Source: Kluyvera georgiana ATCC 51603
GTDB lineage: Bacteria; Pseudomonadota; Gammaproteobacteria; Enterobacterales; Enterobacteriaceae
DNA length: 64,000 bases
Assembly: GCF_001654985.1 (NCBI RefSeq)
Contig: NZ_LXEU01000010.1
Coordinates: 47,384-111,383 of the forward strand
Reading direction: 5' to 3'
Under the pieces are notes generated by a model. It was not told where the DNA came from, ran no database searches, and was given only the letters and a program-made list of their open reading frames with translations. The translations under genes and the position numbers were made by a program. This document shows positions 27,889 through 37,558 of the stretch, one piece after another; the stretch's first letter is position 1, and every line of letters begins with the position of its first letter.

Positions 27889-30336
27889 ATGAATGCACCC
27901 TTTACGTATGCATCACCGACCCTCAGCGTTGAGGCACTGAAGCACTCTATTGCCTATAAGCTGATGTTCATCATCGGGAAAGATCCGGCTATCGCTAACA
28001 AACACGAATGGCTGAACGCCACCCTGTTTGCCGTTCGCGATCGTCTGGTCGAACGCTGGTTGCGCTCGAACCGCGCTCAGCTTTCCCAGGAAACACGGCA
28101 GGTTTACTACCTGTCGATGGAGTTTTTGATTGGCCGCACGCTTTCCAATGCGCTGTTGTCGTTAGGCCTGTATGACGACGTGAAAAACGCGCTGGAAGGC
28201 ATGGGGTTAGACCTCGAAGAGCTGATCGACGAAGAGAACGACCCGGGCCTTGGCAACGGCGGTTTGGGGCGTCTGGCGGCCTGCTTCCTTGACTCGCTGG
28301 CGACGCTGGCGCTGCCGGGGCGCGGCTACGGTATTCGCTATGATTACGGCATGTTTAAGCAGAACATCGTCGACGGTCGTCAGAAAGAGTCGCCGGATTA
28401 CTGGCTGGAGTACGGTAACCCGTGGGAGTTCCCGCGCCACAACACCCGCTACAGAGTGCGTTTCGGTGGCCGCGTGCAGATGGAAGGCAAAACCAGCCGC
28501 TGGCTGGAAACCGAAGAGATTCTGGCGGTCGCCTACGATCAAATTATCCCCGGCTACGACACCGACGCGACCAACACGCTGCGTCTGTGGAACGCCCAGG
28601 CCAGTAGCGAAATCAACCTGGGTAAATTTAACCAGGGCGATTACTTCGCCGCGGTGGAGGATAAAAACCACTCGGAGAACGTATCCCGCGTGCTCTACCC
28701 GGATGATTCCACCTATTCCGGGCGCGAGCTGCGCCTGCGTCAGGAGTACTTCCTGGTCTCCGCCACGGTGCAGGATATTTTAAACCGCCACTACATGTTG
28801 CATAAAACTTATGACAACCTGGCGGATAAAATTGCCATCCACCTCAACGACACCCATCCGGTGCTGTCGATCCCTGAGCTGATGCGCCTGTTGATTGACG
28901 AGCACAAGTTCAGCTGGGACGACGCGTTTAACGTCACCTGCCAGGTCTTCTCATACACCAACCACACGCTGATGAGCGAAGCGCTGGAAACCTGGCCGGT
29001 GGACATGCTCGGCAAAATTCTGCCGCGTCATTTGCAGATTATCTTCGAGATTAACGACTACTTCCTGAAGACGCTGCAGGAACAGTACCCGAACGACACC
29101 GCGCTGCTGAGCCGCACCTCGATCATCGACGAGTCTAACGGCCGCCGCGTACGCATGGCGTGGCTGGCGGTGGTGGTGAGTAAGAAGGTCAACGGCGTTT
29201 CCGAACTGCACTCGAACCTGATGGTGCAATCGCTGTTCGCCGACTTCGCCGCTATCTTCCCGACTCGCTTTACCAACGTCACTAACGGCGTGACGCCGCG
29301 CCGCTGGCTGGCGTTGGCCAACCCGGCGCTCTCCGGCGTGCTGGACGAAAATATCGGCCAGACGTGGCGTTCGGATCTCAGTCAGTTGAGCGAGCTGGAA
29401 CAGCACATCGATTATCCGAAGGTGAATCAGGCGGTGCAGCACGCCAAGCTGGAGAACAAAAAGCGCCTCGCGGCGTTTATTGCCCAGAACCTGAACGTGG
29501 TGGTGAACCCCCACGCGCTGTTTGACGTGCAGATCAAGCGTATCCACGAATACAAGCGTCAACTGATGAACGTGCTGCACGTGATCGCCCGCTACAACCG
29601 CATCAAGGCCGATCCGGATGCGAAGTGGGTGCCGCGGGTGAATATCTTCGCCGGTAAAGCGGCGTCGGCCTACTACATGGCGAAGCACATCATTCACCTG
29701 ATCAACGACGTGGCGGACGTGATCAACAACGATCCGCAGATTGGCGATAAGCTGAAAGTGGTGTTTATCCCGAACTACAGCGTGAGCCTGGCGCAGATGA
29801 TCATTCCGGCGGCCGATCTTTCCGAGCAGATTTCGCTGGCGGGGACGGAAGCCTCCGGCACCAGTAACATGAAGTTTGCGCTCAACGGGGCATTAACCAT
29901 CGGTACGCTGGACGGGGCTAACGTGGAGATGCAGGAACACGTGGGGGCGGATAACTTCTTTATCTTTGGCAACACGGCTGAAGAGGTGGAGGCGCTGCGC
30001 CGTAAGGGCTACAGCCCGCGCGACTACTACGAGCAGGATGAAGAGCTGCGCCAGGTGCTGACGCAAATCGCCACCGGCGTGTTCAGCCCGAGCGAGCCGG
30101 GGCGTTACCGTGACCTGGTGGATTCGCTGATTAACTTCGGCGACCACTATCAGGTACTGGCCGATTTCCGTAGCTATGTGGACTGTCAGGACAGGGTCGA
30201 TGAGCTGTATCAGGAGCCGGAGCAGTGGACCACCAAAGCGATGCACAACATCGCCAACATGGGCTACTTCTCCTCTGACCGCACGATCAAAGAGTATGCC
30301 GAGCATATCTGGTATATCGAGCCGGTAAGGCTGTAA
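27889..30336 (+). CDS. glgP: GlgP, glycogen phosphorylase
   Basis: Releases glucose-1-phosphate from glycogen chain ends by phosphorolysis. It has 815 residues, GT35 family. The pyridoxal-phosphate lysine lies near residue 662 in [15 protein letters not shown], followed by the family signature [12 protein letters not shown]. The N-terminal region includes [14 protein letters not shown] and [14 protein letters not shown]. It is the last gene of glgBXCAP. A related paralogue, MalP, is encoded at 37559-39949. Confidence 0.98.
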   Translation: MNAPFTYASPTLSVEALKHSIAYKLMFIIGKDPAIANKHEWLNATLFAVRDRLVERWLRSNRAQLSQETRQVYYLSMEFLIGRTLSNALLSLGLYDDVKNALEGMGLDLEELIDEENDPGLGNGGLGRLAACFLDSLATLALPGRGYGIRYDYGMFKQNIVDGRQKESPDYWLEYGNPWEFPRHNTRYRVRFGGRVQMEGKTSRWLETEEILAVAYDQIIPGYDTDATNTLRLWNAQASSEINLGKFNQGDYFAAVEDKNHSENVSRVLYPDDSTYSGRELRLRQEYFLVSATVQDILNRHYMLHKTYDNLADKIAIHLNDTHPVLSIPELMRLLIDEHKFSWDDAFNVTCQVFSYTNHTLMSEALETWPVDMLGKILPRHLQIIFEINDYFLKTLQEQYPNDTALLSRTSIIDESNGRRVRMAWLAVVVSKKVNGVSELHSNLMVQSLFADFAAIFPTRFTNVTNGVTPRRWLALANPALSGVLDENIGQTWRSDLSQLSELEQHIDYPKVNQAVQHAKLENKKRLAAFIAQNLNVVVNPHALFDVQIKRIHEYKRQLMNVLHVIARYNRIKADPDAKWVPRVNIFAGKAASAYYMAKHIIHLINDVADVINNDPQIGDKLKVVFIPNYSVSLAQMIIPAADLSEQISLAGTEASGTSNMKFALNGALTIGTLDGANVEMQEHVGADNFFIFGNTAEEVEALRRKGYSPRDYYEQDEELRQVLTQIATGVFSPSEPGRYRDLVDSLINFGDHYQVLADFRSYVDCQDRVDELYQEPEQWTTKAMHNIANMGYFSSDRTIKEYAEHIWYIEPVRL

Positions 30337-30341
30337 ACGTC

Positions 30342-30371
30342 AAACGGGGCCAATCGGCCCCGTTTCTTTTT
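30342..30371. terminator. Terminator between glgP and glpD
   Basis: AAACGGGGCC and GGCCCCGTTT form a 10-bp stem over a 4-base AATC loop, followed by TCTTTTTCC on the plus strand. It lies between two convergent operons. Confidence 0.88.
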
Positions 30372-30381
30372 CCCTGATCGC

Positions 30382-31890
30382 TTACGACGCCAGCGAAAAT
30401 TCAGGCTTTCCCAGCGTTTTCACCAGCCATGCGCTAATCCGTGACTGCTGTTCGGCGTTCAGCCACATTCCCTGCTTAGTACGACGCCAGATAGCATCGT
30501 CGAGGCAACGCACCCATTCGTGTTCGACCAGGTAACGCAGCTCCGCTTCGTAAAACTCATGGCCGAAATCTTCGCCCAGCCCGGCAATATCCTTCGCATC
30601 GCCAATAATCAGCTCGCTGTTGCTGCCGTAGGTGCGGGCAAAGTGGCGGGCCAGTGACTCGCTGATAAACGGATAGCGGCGGCGCAGCTTCGCCGCGTAG
30701 TCGTCACGATCGCTGCCAATCTCACCGCCCGGCAGCACCGCGCCTTTGGTCCAGGCTGGGCCAATGCCTTGATAGTAAGGGGCCAGTTTCTCGAGCGCGT
30801 GTTCTGCCAGCTTACGGTAGGTGGTGAGCTTGCCGCCAAACACCGACAGCAGAGGCGCTTTGCCGTGGTCGTCATGGATATCCAACGTATAGTCGCGGGT
30901 GATCGCCTGCGGAGAATCCGACTCGTCGTCACACAGCGGGCGCACGCCGGAGTAGGTCCAGACGATATCTTCACGAGCGAGCTGTTTCTTAAAGTGGCCG
31001 TTGTAGACCTTCAGCAGATAGCTAATCTCGCTTTCGTCGATTTCGACGTTTTTCGGATCGCCGTGGTACTCCACGTCGGTGGTGCCAATAATTGAGAACT
31101 CGTCCATCCACGGGATCACAAACACGATGCGCTTATCTTCGTTTTGCAGAATGTAGGCCTGCTTCTGGTTGTGCACGCGCGGTACCACAATATGGCTGCC
31201 CTTGATCAGGCGGATGCCGTATGGCGAAGGCTGATGCATCCCGTCGTCGAAGAACTGTTTGACCCACGGGCCGGTGGCATTCACCAGGCCGCGCGCCTGC
31301 CAGCGGAATTTTTCGCCGCTGTCGATATCTTCCGCTTCCACCACCCACAGGCCGTTTTCACGTTTCGCCGAGATTGCGCGCGTACGGGTTCGGACTTCGC
31401 CGCCTTTTTTCACCACCATTTGCGCATTAGCCAGGACCAGGCGAGCATCGTCGACCCAGCAGTCTGAATATTCGAAACCGCGCACGATTTCCGGCTTCAG
31501 GACCGACTCTGCGCCAAAACGCAAACCGGTAGACGCAGGCAGGCTGGTACGCTTGCCCAGGTGATCGTACATAAACAGACCGGTACGGATCATCCACGCC
31601 GGGCGCAGATGCGGGCGGTGTGGCAGACGAAAACGCATCGGAATGGCGATGTGCGGGGCCATCTTCAGCAGCACTTCACGCTCGGCCAGCGCTTCGCTGA
31701 CCAGACGGAATTCGTAGTGTTCAAGGTAGCGCAGGCCGCCATGGATCAGTTTCGAGCTGGCGCTCGACGTGGCGCAGGCCAGATCTCTGGCTTCCAGCAT
31801 CAGCACGGATAATCCGCGCCCCGCCGCATCAGCCGCAATGCCCGCACCGTTGATACCGCCACCGATGACAATCAGATCTTTGGTTTCCAT
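30382..31890 (-). CDS. glpD: GlpD, aerobic glycerol-3-phosphate dehydrogenase
   Basis: Membrane-associated FAD enzyme that oxidises sn-glycerol-3-phosphate to dihydroxyacetone phosphate and passes electrons to quinone. It has 502 residues. The N-terminal FAD-binding motif is IVIGGGINGAGIAADAAGRG, and the family motifs SSKLIHGGLRYLE and GGKLTTYRKLAEHA are present. It acts on the glycerol-3-phosphate delivered by the nearby Ugp system. A GlpR-type operator and a CRP-like site lie in the intergenic region shared with glpE. Confidence 0.98.
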   Translation of the reverse strand: METKDLIVIGGGINGAGIAADAAGRGLSVLMLEARDLACATSSASSKLIHGGLRYLEHYEFRLVSEALAEREVLLKMAPHIAIPMRFRLPHRPHLRPAWMIRTGLFMYDHLGKRTSLPASTGLRFGAESVLKPEIVRGFEYSDCWVDDARLVLANAQMVVKKGGEVRTRTRAISAKRENGLWVVEAEDIDSGEKFRWQARGLVNATGPWVKQFFDDGMHQPSPYGIRLIKGSHIVVPRVHNQKQAYILQNEDKRIVFVIPWMDEFSIIGTTDVEYHGDPKNVEIDESEISYLLKVYNGHFKKQLAREDIVWTYSGVRPLCDDESDSPQAITRDYTLDIHDDHGKAPLLSVFGGKLTTYRKLAEHALEKLAPYYQGIGPAWTKGAVLPGGEIGSDRDDYAAKLRRRYPFISESLARHFARTYGSNSELIIGDAKDIAGLGEDFGHEFYEAELRYLVEHEWVRCLDDAIWRRTKQGMWLNAEQQSRISAWLVKTLGKPEFSLAS

Positions 31891-31925
31891 TATTGCTACC
31901 TCAGGGACTTTCGTTATAGCTCATT

Positions 31926-31945
31926 AATGTTCGATATCGCTCATA
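31926..31945 (-). promoter_or_regulatory. GlpR operator at the glpD promoter
   Basis: AATGTTCGATATCGCTCATA matches the remembered GlpR consensus WATGTTCGWTAWCGAACATW over both half-sites. It is 36-55 bases before the glpD start, where GlpR represses glpD in E. coli. Confidence 0.8.
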
Positions 31946-31990
31946 ATAGCAAGTAAACGCGCTTTTGGTAACATTGAAAAAACATTTTAG

Positions 31991-32006
31991 AGTGATGTGC
32001 ATAACA
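31991..32006. promoter_or_regulatory. CRP-like site between glpD and glpE
   Basis: AGTGA-N6-TAACA has 8 of 10 matches to the CRP half-sites with correct spacing. It could serve either divergent gene; glpD in E. coli is CRP-activated. Confidence 0.5.
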
Positions 32007-32094
32007 TATTGGCGTTTACGTGGCCTGAAGACGTACACTTGGCGGTAAAATGTCGCCAGCAAGACAATACCTGCCATAACGATAAGAGAGCACC

Positions 32095-32424
32095 ATGGAA
32101 CAGTTTGAATGTATTAACGTAGAACAGGCGCACCAAAAGCTGCAGCAAAGCACCGCTGTGCTGGTGGATATTCGCGACCCGCAGAGCTTTGCGATGGGGC
32201 ATACCCCAGGCGCGTTTCATCTGACGAACGATACGCTGGGCGCGTTTATGCGCGATAACGATTTTGAAACGCCGGTGATGGTGATGTGCTACCACGGTAA
32301 TAGCAGCAAAGGTGCCGCGCAGTACCTGTTGCAGCAGGGTTATGACCAGGTCTACAGCGTTGACGGCGGCTTTGATGCCTGGCACCGTCACTTCCCGGCT
32401 GAAGTGGAACACGCCGCTTTCTAA
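32095..32424 (+). CDS. glpE: GlpE, thiosulfate sulfurtransferase (rhodanese)
   Basis: Single-domain cytoplasmic rhodanese that moves sulfane sulfur from thiosulfate to cyanide or thioredoxin. It has 109 residues. The active-site loop CYHGNSS begins with catalytic Cys65, the position known for E. coli GlpE. It is the first gene of glpEGR, divergent from glpD. A hairpin without a T-run lies between it and glpG. Confidence 0.96.
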   Translation: MEQFECINVEQAHQKLQQSTAVLVDIRDPQSFAMGHTPGAFHLTNDTLGAFMRDNDFETPVMVMCYHGNSSKGAAQYLLQQGYDQVYSVDGGFDAWHRHFPAEVEHAAF

Positions 32425-32450
32425 AACGGCTGAGTTTGCCCATTCTTGAT

Positions 32451-32470
32451 ACCGCCTGCTGCCAGGCGGT
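32451..32470 (+). terminator. Attenuator-like hairpin between glpE and glpG
   Basis: ACCGCCTG and CAGGCGGT form an 8-bp stem with a CTGC loop and no T-run. It may limit read-through from glpE into glpGR. Confidence 0.5.
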
Positions 32471-32551
32471 CATTGCGCGCCTTAGCAACGTATCTGTCTG
32501 CGTTTGGGTATATACTGTCCTCTTTTGTGTGGAATAGAAGCGACCTGCTGA

Positions 32552-33382
32552 ATGTTGATGATCACCTCTTTTACCAACCCGCGCGTGGCCCAGGCCTTTG
32601 TTGACTATATGGCAACGCAGGGGATTATTCTGACTATCCAGCAGCATACGCGCAGCGATGTCTGGCTTTCTGATGAAGCACAGGAGGCCTGTGTGCGCGA
32701 CGAGCTGGAGCGCTTCCTTGAGAATCCGGCCGACCCGCGCTACCTGGCGGCGAGCTGGCAGTCCGGGCAGACCAACAGCGGCCTGCACTATCGTCGTTTC
32801 CCTTTCCTTGCCACGCTGAAAGCCGGTGCCGGCCCGGTGACGATGAGCATCATGGCGGTCTGCATTCTGGTCTTTATTCTGATGAGCGTCATCGGCGATC
32901 AGCCGGTCATGATTTGGCTCGCCTGGCCGTACGACGATTCGCTGAAATTTGAAGTCTGGCGCTATTTTACCCACGCATTCATGCATTTCTCGTTCGTCCA
33001 TATCCTCTTTAACCTGCTATGGTGGTGGTATCTTGGCGGCGCGATAGAGAAACGCATTGGCAGCGGCAAGCTGGTGGTGATTACCGTCATCAGCGCGCTG
33101 CTGAGCGGCTTTATTCAGCATCAGTTCAGCGGTCCGTGGTTTGGCGGCCTTTCCGGCGTGGTTTATGCCTTGATGGGCTACGCCTGGCTGCGCGGTGAGC
33201 GCGACCCGCAGAGCGGCATCTTCCTGCCGCGCGGGCTGATTATGTTCTCATTGGTCTGGCTGATTGCCGGGTGGTTCAACGTTTTTGGGATGTCGATTGC
33301 GAACGGCGCGCACGTCACCGGGCTGGTGATTGGTCTGGCTATGGCCTTCGTCGATACGCTTAATGTGCGAAAGCGAGCATAA
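32552..33382 (+). CDS. glpG: GlpG, rhomboid intramembrane serine protease
   Basis: Rhomboid protease of the inner membrane, 276 residues as in E. coli. A cytoplasmic N-terminal domain (about 1-80) precedes six transmembrane segments. The catalytic dyad is visible as Ser in [13 protein letters not shown] (equivalent to Ser201) and His in [11 protein letters not shown] (equivalent to His254). The [19 protein letters not shown] region forms the L1 loop and TM2. It is followed 17 bp later by glpR. Confidence 0.97.
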   Translation: MLMITSFTNPRVAQAFVDYMATQGIILTIQQHTRSDVWLSDEAQEACVRDELERFLENPADPRYLAASWQSGQTNSGLHYRRFPFLATLKAGAGPVTMSIMAVCILVFILMSVIGDQPVMIWLAWPYDDSLKFEVWRYFTHAFMHFSFVHILFNLLWWWYLGGAIEKRIGSGKLVVITVISALLSGFIQHQFSGPWFGGLSGVVYALMGYAWLRGERDPQSGIFLPRGLIMFSLVWLIAGWFNVFGMSIANGAHVTGLVIGLAMAFVDTLNVRKRA

Positions 33383-33399
33383 TTTTCCAGGGATTCATC

Positions 33400-34158
33400 A
33401 TGAAACAAACACAACGTCATGACGCGATAATCGAACTGGTCAAACTCCAGGGCTATGTCAGTACGGAAGAGCTGGTGGAGCACTTTTCTGTCAGCCCCCA
33501 GACCATTCGTCGCGATTTGAATGACCTTGCGGAACAGAAAAAAATCTTGCGCCACCACGGCGGCGCGGCGCTGCCGTCGAGCTCGGTAAACGCCTCGTGG
33601 CACGATAGAAAAGCGACGCAAACGGCCGAGAAAGAGCGTATTGCACAGAAGGTGGCAAGCCAGATCCCGAACGGCTCGGCGCTGTTTATCGACATCGGAA
33701 CGACGCCGGAAGCGGTGGCCCACGCGCTGCTTAATCACAGCGATCTGCGCATCGTGACCAACAACCTTAACGTGGCCAATACGTTGATGGTGAAAGAAGA
33801 TTTTCGCATTATTCTGGCTGGCGGTGAGTTGCGAAGCCGCGATGGCGGTATCATCGGCGAGGCGACGCTGGACTTCATCTCCCAGTTCCGTCTCGACTTC
33901 GGCATTCTCGGCATCAGCGGTATCGACAGCGACGGTTCGCTGCTGGAGTTTGACTATCACGAGGTGCGCACCAAACGCGCGATTATCGACAACTCCCGCC
34001 ACGTGATTTTGGTTGTCGACCATTCGAAATTTGGCCGTAACGCTATGGTCAATATGGGCAGTATCAGCATGGTGGATGCGGTATACACCGACGTGCTGCC
34101 GCCGCCGGGCGTGATGCAGGTGATTGCCGAAAATGAGGTGCAGCTGGAGCTGTGCTAA
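33400..34158 (+). CDS. glpR: GlpR, DeoR-family repressor of the glp regulon
   Basis: Repressor that binds glp operators and is released by glycerol-3-phosphate. It has 252 residues. The N-terminal DeoR helix-turn-helix is YVSTEELVEHFSVSPQTIRRDLNDL (about 17-41), followed by the effector domain (ISGIDSDGSLLEFDYHE). The frame is intact, unlike E. coli K-12 strains that carry a glpR frameshift. A candidate operator for it is present at glpD. Confidence 0.96.
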   Translation: MKQTQRHDAIIELVKLQGYVSTEELVEHFSVSPQTIRRDLNDLAEQKKILRHHGGAALPSSSVNASWHDRKATQTAEKERIAQKVASQIPNGSALFIDIGTTPEAVAHALLNHSDLRIVTNNLNVANTLMVKEDFRIILAGGELRSRDGGIIGEATLDFISQFRLDFGILGISGIDSDGSLLEFDYHEVRTKRAIIDNSRHVILVVDHSKFGRNAMVNMGSISMVDAVYTDVLPPPGVMQVIAENEVQLELC

Positions 34159-34159
34159 G

Positions 34160-34186
34160 GCCTGATAAGCTTCGCGCTATCAGGCG
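34160..34186. repeat. Single REP unit after glpR
   Basis: GCCTGATAAGCTTCGCGCTATCAGGC is a solitary REP palindrome just after the glpR stop and upstream of its terminator. Confidence 0.75.
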
Positions 34187-34194
34187 GTGGTCAG

Positions 34195-34227
34195 AAAGGA
34201 GAAACGTAAAACGTTTCTCCTTTTTTT
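34195..34227 (+). terminator. glpR terminator
   Basis: AAAGGAGAAACGT and ACGTTTCTCCTTT form a long perfect stem followed by TTTTTTT. It ends the glpEGR operon and borders the end of malT. Confidence 0.93.
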
Positions 34228-34229
34228 GA

Positions 34230-36935
34230 TTAAACCCCATACCCCATCATCTTCAGCAACTGCTGTGCGTGCTGCACCGCATCCTGACGATGCGCCACGC
34301 CAAGCTTCTGATAAAGGTTACGGATATGGGTTTTGATGGTGGTTGCCGCCACGTCCAGTTCACCGGCAATCTGCTCGTTGCTGTAGCCTGAATAGATAAG
34401 CCCCAGCACCTGCCACTCACGCTGGGTGAGCGGGCTGGTACGGATGAGCTCCGGCACTTCCGGGTGGTTCAGCAGGCGCTCGACGAAGCTTTCGTCGAAG
34501 TGGGCGAACTTATGACGATGGTGCTGGTTAATTTCACGCAGAATGCGCTGGGCGCGGTGCTGGTCCAGCTCCGGCAGCGTATTCAGCTGAATCAGCTGGC
34601 GCAGCTGCTGGGCCATCGCTTCGCCTTCAATCACAAAGTGGCTGATAAACCCGGTGCGGTTGGCGAGCTGGAGCGCTTCCAGCAGCACGCGCTGGGCTTC
34701 ATTCTTATTACCCGCCTGCCAGTGCAGCTGGTTGAGCAGCAGCAGGTTGCGGTTGAGATCGCTCATCAGGCGCAGCCCACGGGCATTCTCATTCAGCTCT
34801 TCGAGCACCATTTCAGCCGAGTCGAACTCGCCCAGCAGAATCTGCGCGCGGGCGATGTTACGCCACTGGCCCTGCAGGAAGTGGTTGTTGGCGAACTCCG
34901 GTTTCGGCGTGTGGCGCAGCCAGTGAGCCGCCGCTTTTTTATCGCCGACCATCTGCCAGTAGATGACGCGCACCTTATCCGCGTTGGAGACCCAGTCGCT
35001 GTGATAGGCGCCGTTGCCGAGCAGATTTTCCAGACGGTTCAGGTGGTTGCGGGCGTTATCCAGGTCGCCGCGCGCCAGCGAGCACTGTACCTGTAACGTC
35101 AGGCACTGGAGCTGCTGCTGCGGCTGGAAGCCGCTTAACACTTCAATGCCGGTGCGGGCGGCGGTTTCCGCCTCGTCGAGACGTGCCCACGCCCACAGCA
35201 GCTGCGCGCGGATGCGCAGCAGGAATTCATGCATCGGCAGCTGTTCCAGATGCTGGTCGCGAATCAGCTGGAAGCCTTTTTCCTGACACTCCCAGGCGGC
35301 CTGTAAGAAGCCCTGGGCAAACAAAATCTCGCTTTGTTGAATCAGACTCCACAGCGCGTAGTGCCAGATATCGTGGCGGCGTGCCATCTGTTCTGTTTGC
35401 TGCATCACGGCAATGGACTGGCTGAGTAGCCCCTTGCAGTGCAGCACTTCACCATGCACAGAGGTGGCAACAATACGGCTGTAGAAGTTAGCCAGCGGCA
35501 GCTCTTCCAGCGCCACGGTCGACAGACGTTCGGCTTCATCCTGATCGCCGTCGTTGATCGCCACCTGTGCGCGCAGGGCGTTGAAATCACCGTGCAGCGA
35601 GGTGTCCATTTCGGACGTCATCTCCTGTTCGGCGCGGGCCAGCAGGGTGTTCACTTCACTATAACGGTGCTGGCTTTGCATCAGCCAGGCCTGGAGAAGC
35701 ACCAGACGCGGGTTCTCCAACAGGCTTTCCCACGGCAGCGCAGAGAGCGACTCTTCAAGCAGCGCCAGTTCGCTGTGGTGGAACAAGCCCCAGGCATGGT
35801 TCAGCAGAATATCGCGTAACATCGTCGGATCGCCCGCCGCCAGCGCGTGATGGATAGCTTCGCTCGGGAAGCCCTGGGCCATCCAGCTTTCCGCCGCCGC
35901 ACGGTGGATTTCCGGCAGCTCGGTAGCCAGTTCCCACTGGCAGCGCTGACGCAGGAAGCTACAGAACAGCGGGTGGTAGTTGAACCACTCGCCGGAGTTA
36001 TCCATGCGCTGAATAAACAGCCCCTGGCGTTCAATTTCTTCAAGGCGCATCTGGCCGTTTTCTTCACCGGTCACACGAGCAATGAGCGCGTCGTTCATTG
36101 AACGCAGCAGCGAACTTTTCAGCAGGAAGTTGCGCGTTTGCGAATCGACGTTATCCAGCACTTCATCCACCAGATAATCGGACAGGTGGCTGGCGTTAAT
36201 CCCCGCCAGACGACGTGCAGAATGTTGGGTGGCGTTATTACGCTGGCGTGCGGAGAGCGCGATAAGCTGGAGCGCAGTGGCCCAACCGGCGACGTCGTCA
36301 CACAGACGGCTGCTTTCCGCCGCTTCAATCGGCGAGGCTAAGCGGCAGTCGAAGAATTGTTTGGTTTCCGCATGCGTAAAGGAGAGCTGCTGGCTGCCAA
36401 TCTCCAGCAGCTGATCGCGCACGCGCAGGTTGGCGATACCCAACTGCGGCAGATTGCGCGAGAGCACGACCAGCGTCAGGTTTTCCGGCTGGTGGCGCAG
36501 GAAGAAACGCATGGCATCGTGGATCACCGGGTTGTTAATCAGATGGTAGTCATCAATGACCAGATAGAGCGGACGTTGCCACTCGCTGAGCTCAATGAAA
36601 AGTTGCGCGAAAAGGGAGCTGAGGCTTGCGTACTGGCGCTTTTGCACCATGTTTTCGCTGGCCTCGCAATGCCCGCCCGTCGCCTGCTGGATAGCCGCGA
36701 TCAGATAGCTGGCAAAGCGCTCCTGTTGGTTATCGCCCTCATCCAGCGAATACCAGCCAAGATCATTCATTCCTGCCGCCCATTGTGAGACGAGCGTGGT
36801 CTTTCCATAGCCAGCCGGACTGGTTATCAGCGCCAGACGATAATTGTTCGCGCCGGAAAGTTTCGCCAACAGCCGATCGCGAATCACCGTGTGTTCGAGA
36901 CGGACTGGTCGACTGAGTTTTGACGGAATCAACAT
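34230..36935 (-). CDS. malT: MalT, ATP-dependent activator of the maltose regulon
   Basis: Transcription activator of the maltose genes, a STAND ATPase switched on by maltotriose and ATP. It has 901 residues, exactly the E. coli length. Walker A SPAGYGKT is at about 39-46 with Walker [10 protein letters not shown] near 125. The middle is helical and repeat-rich (SUPR domain), and the C-terminal LuxR-type helix-turn-helix ([22 protein letters not shown]) lies near 830-855. It is divergent from malPQ, and a CRP-like site is placed upstream. Confidence 0.98.
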   Translation of the reverse strand: MLIPSKLSRPVRLEHTVIRDRLLAKLSGANNYRLALITSPAGYGKTTLVSQWAAGMNDLGWYSLDEGDNQQERFASYLIAAIQQATGGHCEASENMVQKRQYASLSSLFAQLFIELSEWQRPLYLVIDDYHLINNPVIHDAMRFFLRHQPENLTLVVLSRNLPQLGIANLRVRDQLLEIGSQQLSFTHAETKQFFDCRLASPIEAAESSRLCDDVAGWATALQLIALSARQRNNATQHSARRLAGINASHLSDYLVDEVLDNVDSQTRNFLLKSSLLRSMNDALIARVTGEENGQMRLEEIERQGLFIQRMDNSGEWFNYHPLFCSFLRQRCQWELATELPEIHRAAAESWMAQGFPSEAIHHALAAGDPTMLRDILLNHAWGLFHHSELALLEESLSALPWESLLENPRLVLLQAWLMQSQHRYSEVNTLLARAEQEMTSEMDTSLHGDFNALRAQVAINDGDQDEAERLSTVALEELPLANFYSRIVATSVHGEVLHCKGLLSQSIAVMQQTEQMARRHDIWHYALWSLIQQSEILFAQGFLQAAWECQEKGFQLIRDQHLEQLPMHEFLLRIRAQLLWAWARLDEAETAARTGIEVLSGFQPQQQLQCLTLQVQCSLARGDLDNARNHLNRLENLLGNGAYHSDWVSNADKVRVIYWQMVGDKKAAAHWLRHTPKPEFANNHFLQGQWRNIARAQILLGEFDSAEMVLEELNENARGLRLMSDLNRNLLLLNQLHWQAGNKNEAQRVLLEALQLANRTGFISHFVIEGEAMAQQLRQLIQLNTLPELDQHRAQRILREINQHHRHKFAHFDESFVERLLNHPEVPELIRTSPLTQREWQVLGLIYSGYSNEQIAGELDVAATTIKTHIRNLYQKLGVAHRQDAVQHAQQLLKMMGYGV

Positions 36936-37055
36936 AGCTAATCACTTCACTGTGAGGATTGGAAAATGAGATTTTTTTTGCGCTTCGTAATTAATCCCTA
37001 CAAAGGTCGGTCAAATGCCTATGTATTGCAAGTTATGTCCCGTTTTGATGTCCGC

Positions 37056-37077
37056 TAATTTGCGATATGTCACAATT
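37056..37077 (-). promoter_or_regulatory. CRP site upstream of malT
   Basis: Read on the malT strand, TGTGA-CATATC-GCAAA flanked by AATT gives 8 of 10 half-site matches. The layout resembles the known E. coli malT CRP site (TGTGACACAGTGCAAA). Confidence 0.7.
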
Positions 37078-37450
37078 TCTTTAATTTAATACCATCCACG
37101 TAGAACGGCTCGCAGAGCGCGGAAACATGGGGTTTCGTAACCTATTGTGGTTACATGTGAAAATAAACTTTAAGCACTAATGGAATAAAGAACGTTTAAA
37201 GATATGTCAGCGCACGTAATTTTCCGTAGAAACAATACGTATTAATTTGTTGCTTATTTCCGTACGGGGATTGTTTCCTTATTTACATATTTACTGCGAA
37301 ACGGCATTTCATTTTATGACCTGGCGCGAAGATCTCGTGGACATAATCCCCGAGACTGAATTCTGCAAAAAGGACCTACTTGTCTGGCTGAAAAATGCGC
37401 AAAACTGCCGTCAGTCGCTAACGTTATAGTGGCGGCGATCACACTTTTCG

Positions 37451-37495
37451 CTCATCCCTGCGACTCCTCCCCGCCTAATCCAGGACAGGAGGAGG
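37451..37495 (+). promoter_or_regulatory. MalT boxes of the malPQ promoter
   Basis: CTCATCCCTG (37451, inverse GGGATGAG), CTCCTCCCC (37464, inverse GGGGAGGAG) and GGAGGAGG (37488) fit the MalT box core GGGGAKGAGG. They lie 64-108 bases before the malP start, as in E. coli malPp. Confidence 0.75.
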
Positions 37496-37558
37496 AAGTC
37501 GCGCATCCAGCCAGGCAAACTACCGCTAACGTTTATGTAAAAAGGATTCGATTTCACT

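Larger units (their letters stand above)
36936..37558. other. malT-malP intergenic region (623 bp)
   Basis: This long spacer separates divergent malT and malPQ. The first part is AT-rich and holds the malT promoter and its CRP-like site (37056-37077). The last 110 bp holds MalT boxes for malP. The middle (about 37170-37440) contains a possible hairpin around 37330-37355 and an unsupported 60-codon frame at 37247-37429 with no clear ribosome site. I see nothing else certain here. Confidence 0.6.

Noticed and set aside
37247..37429. 60-codon frame in the malT-malP spacer
   Set aside because: There is no good ribosome site or recognisable motif, and the codon use is unlike its neighbours. It is kept only as part of the spacer finding.
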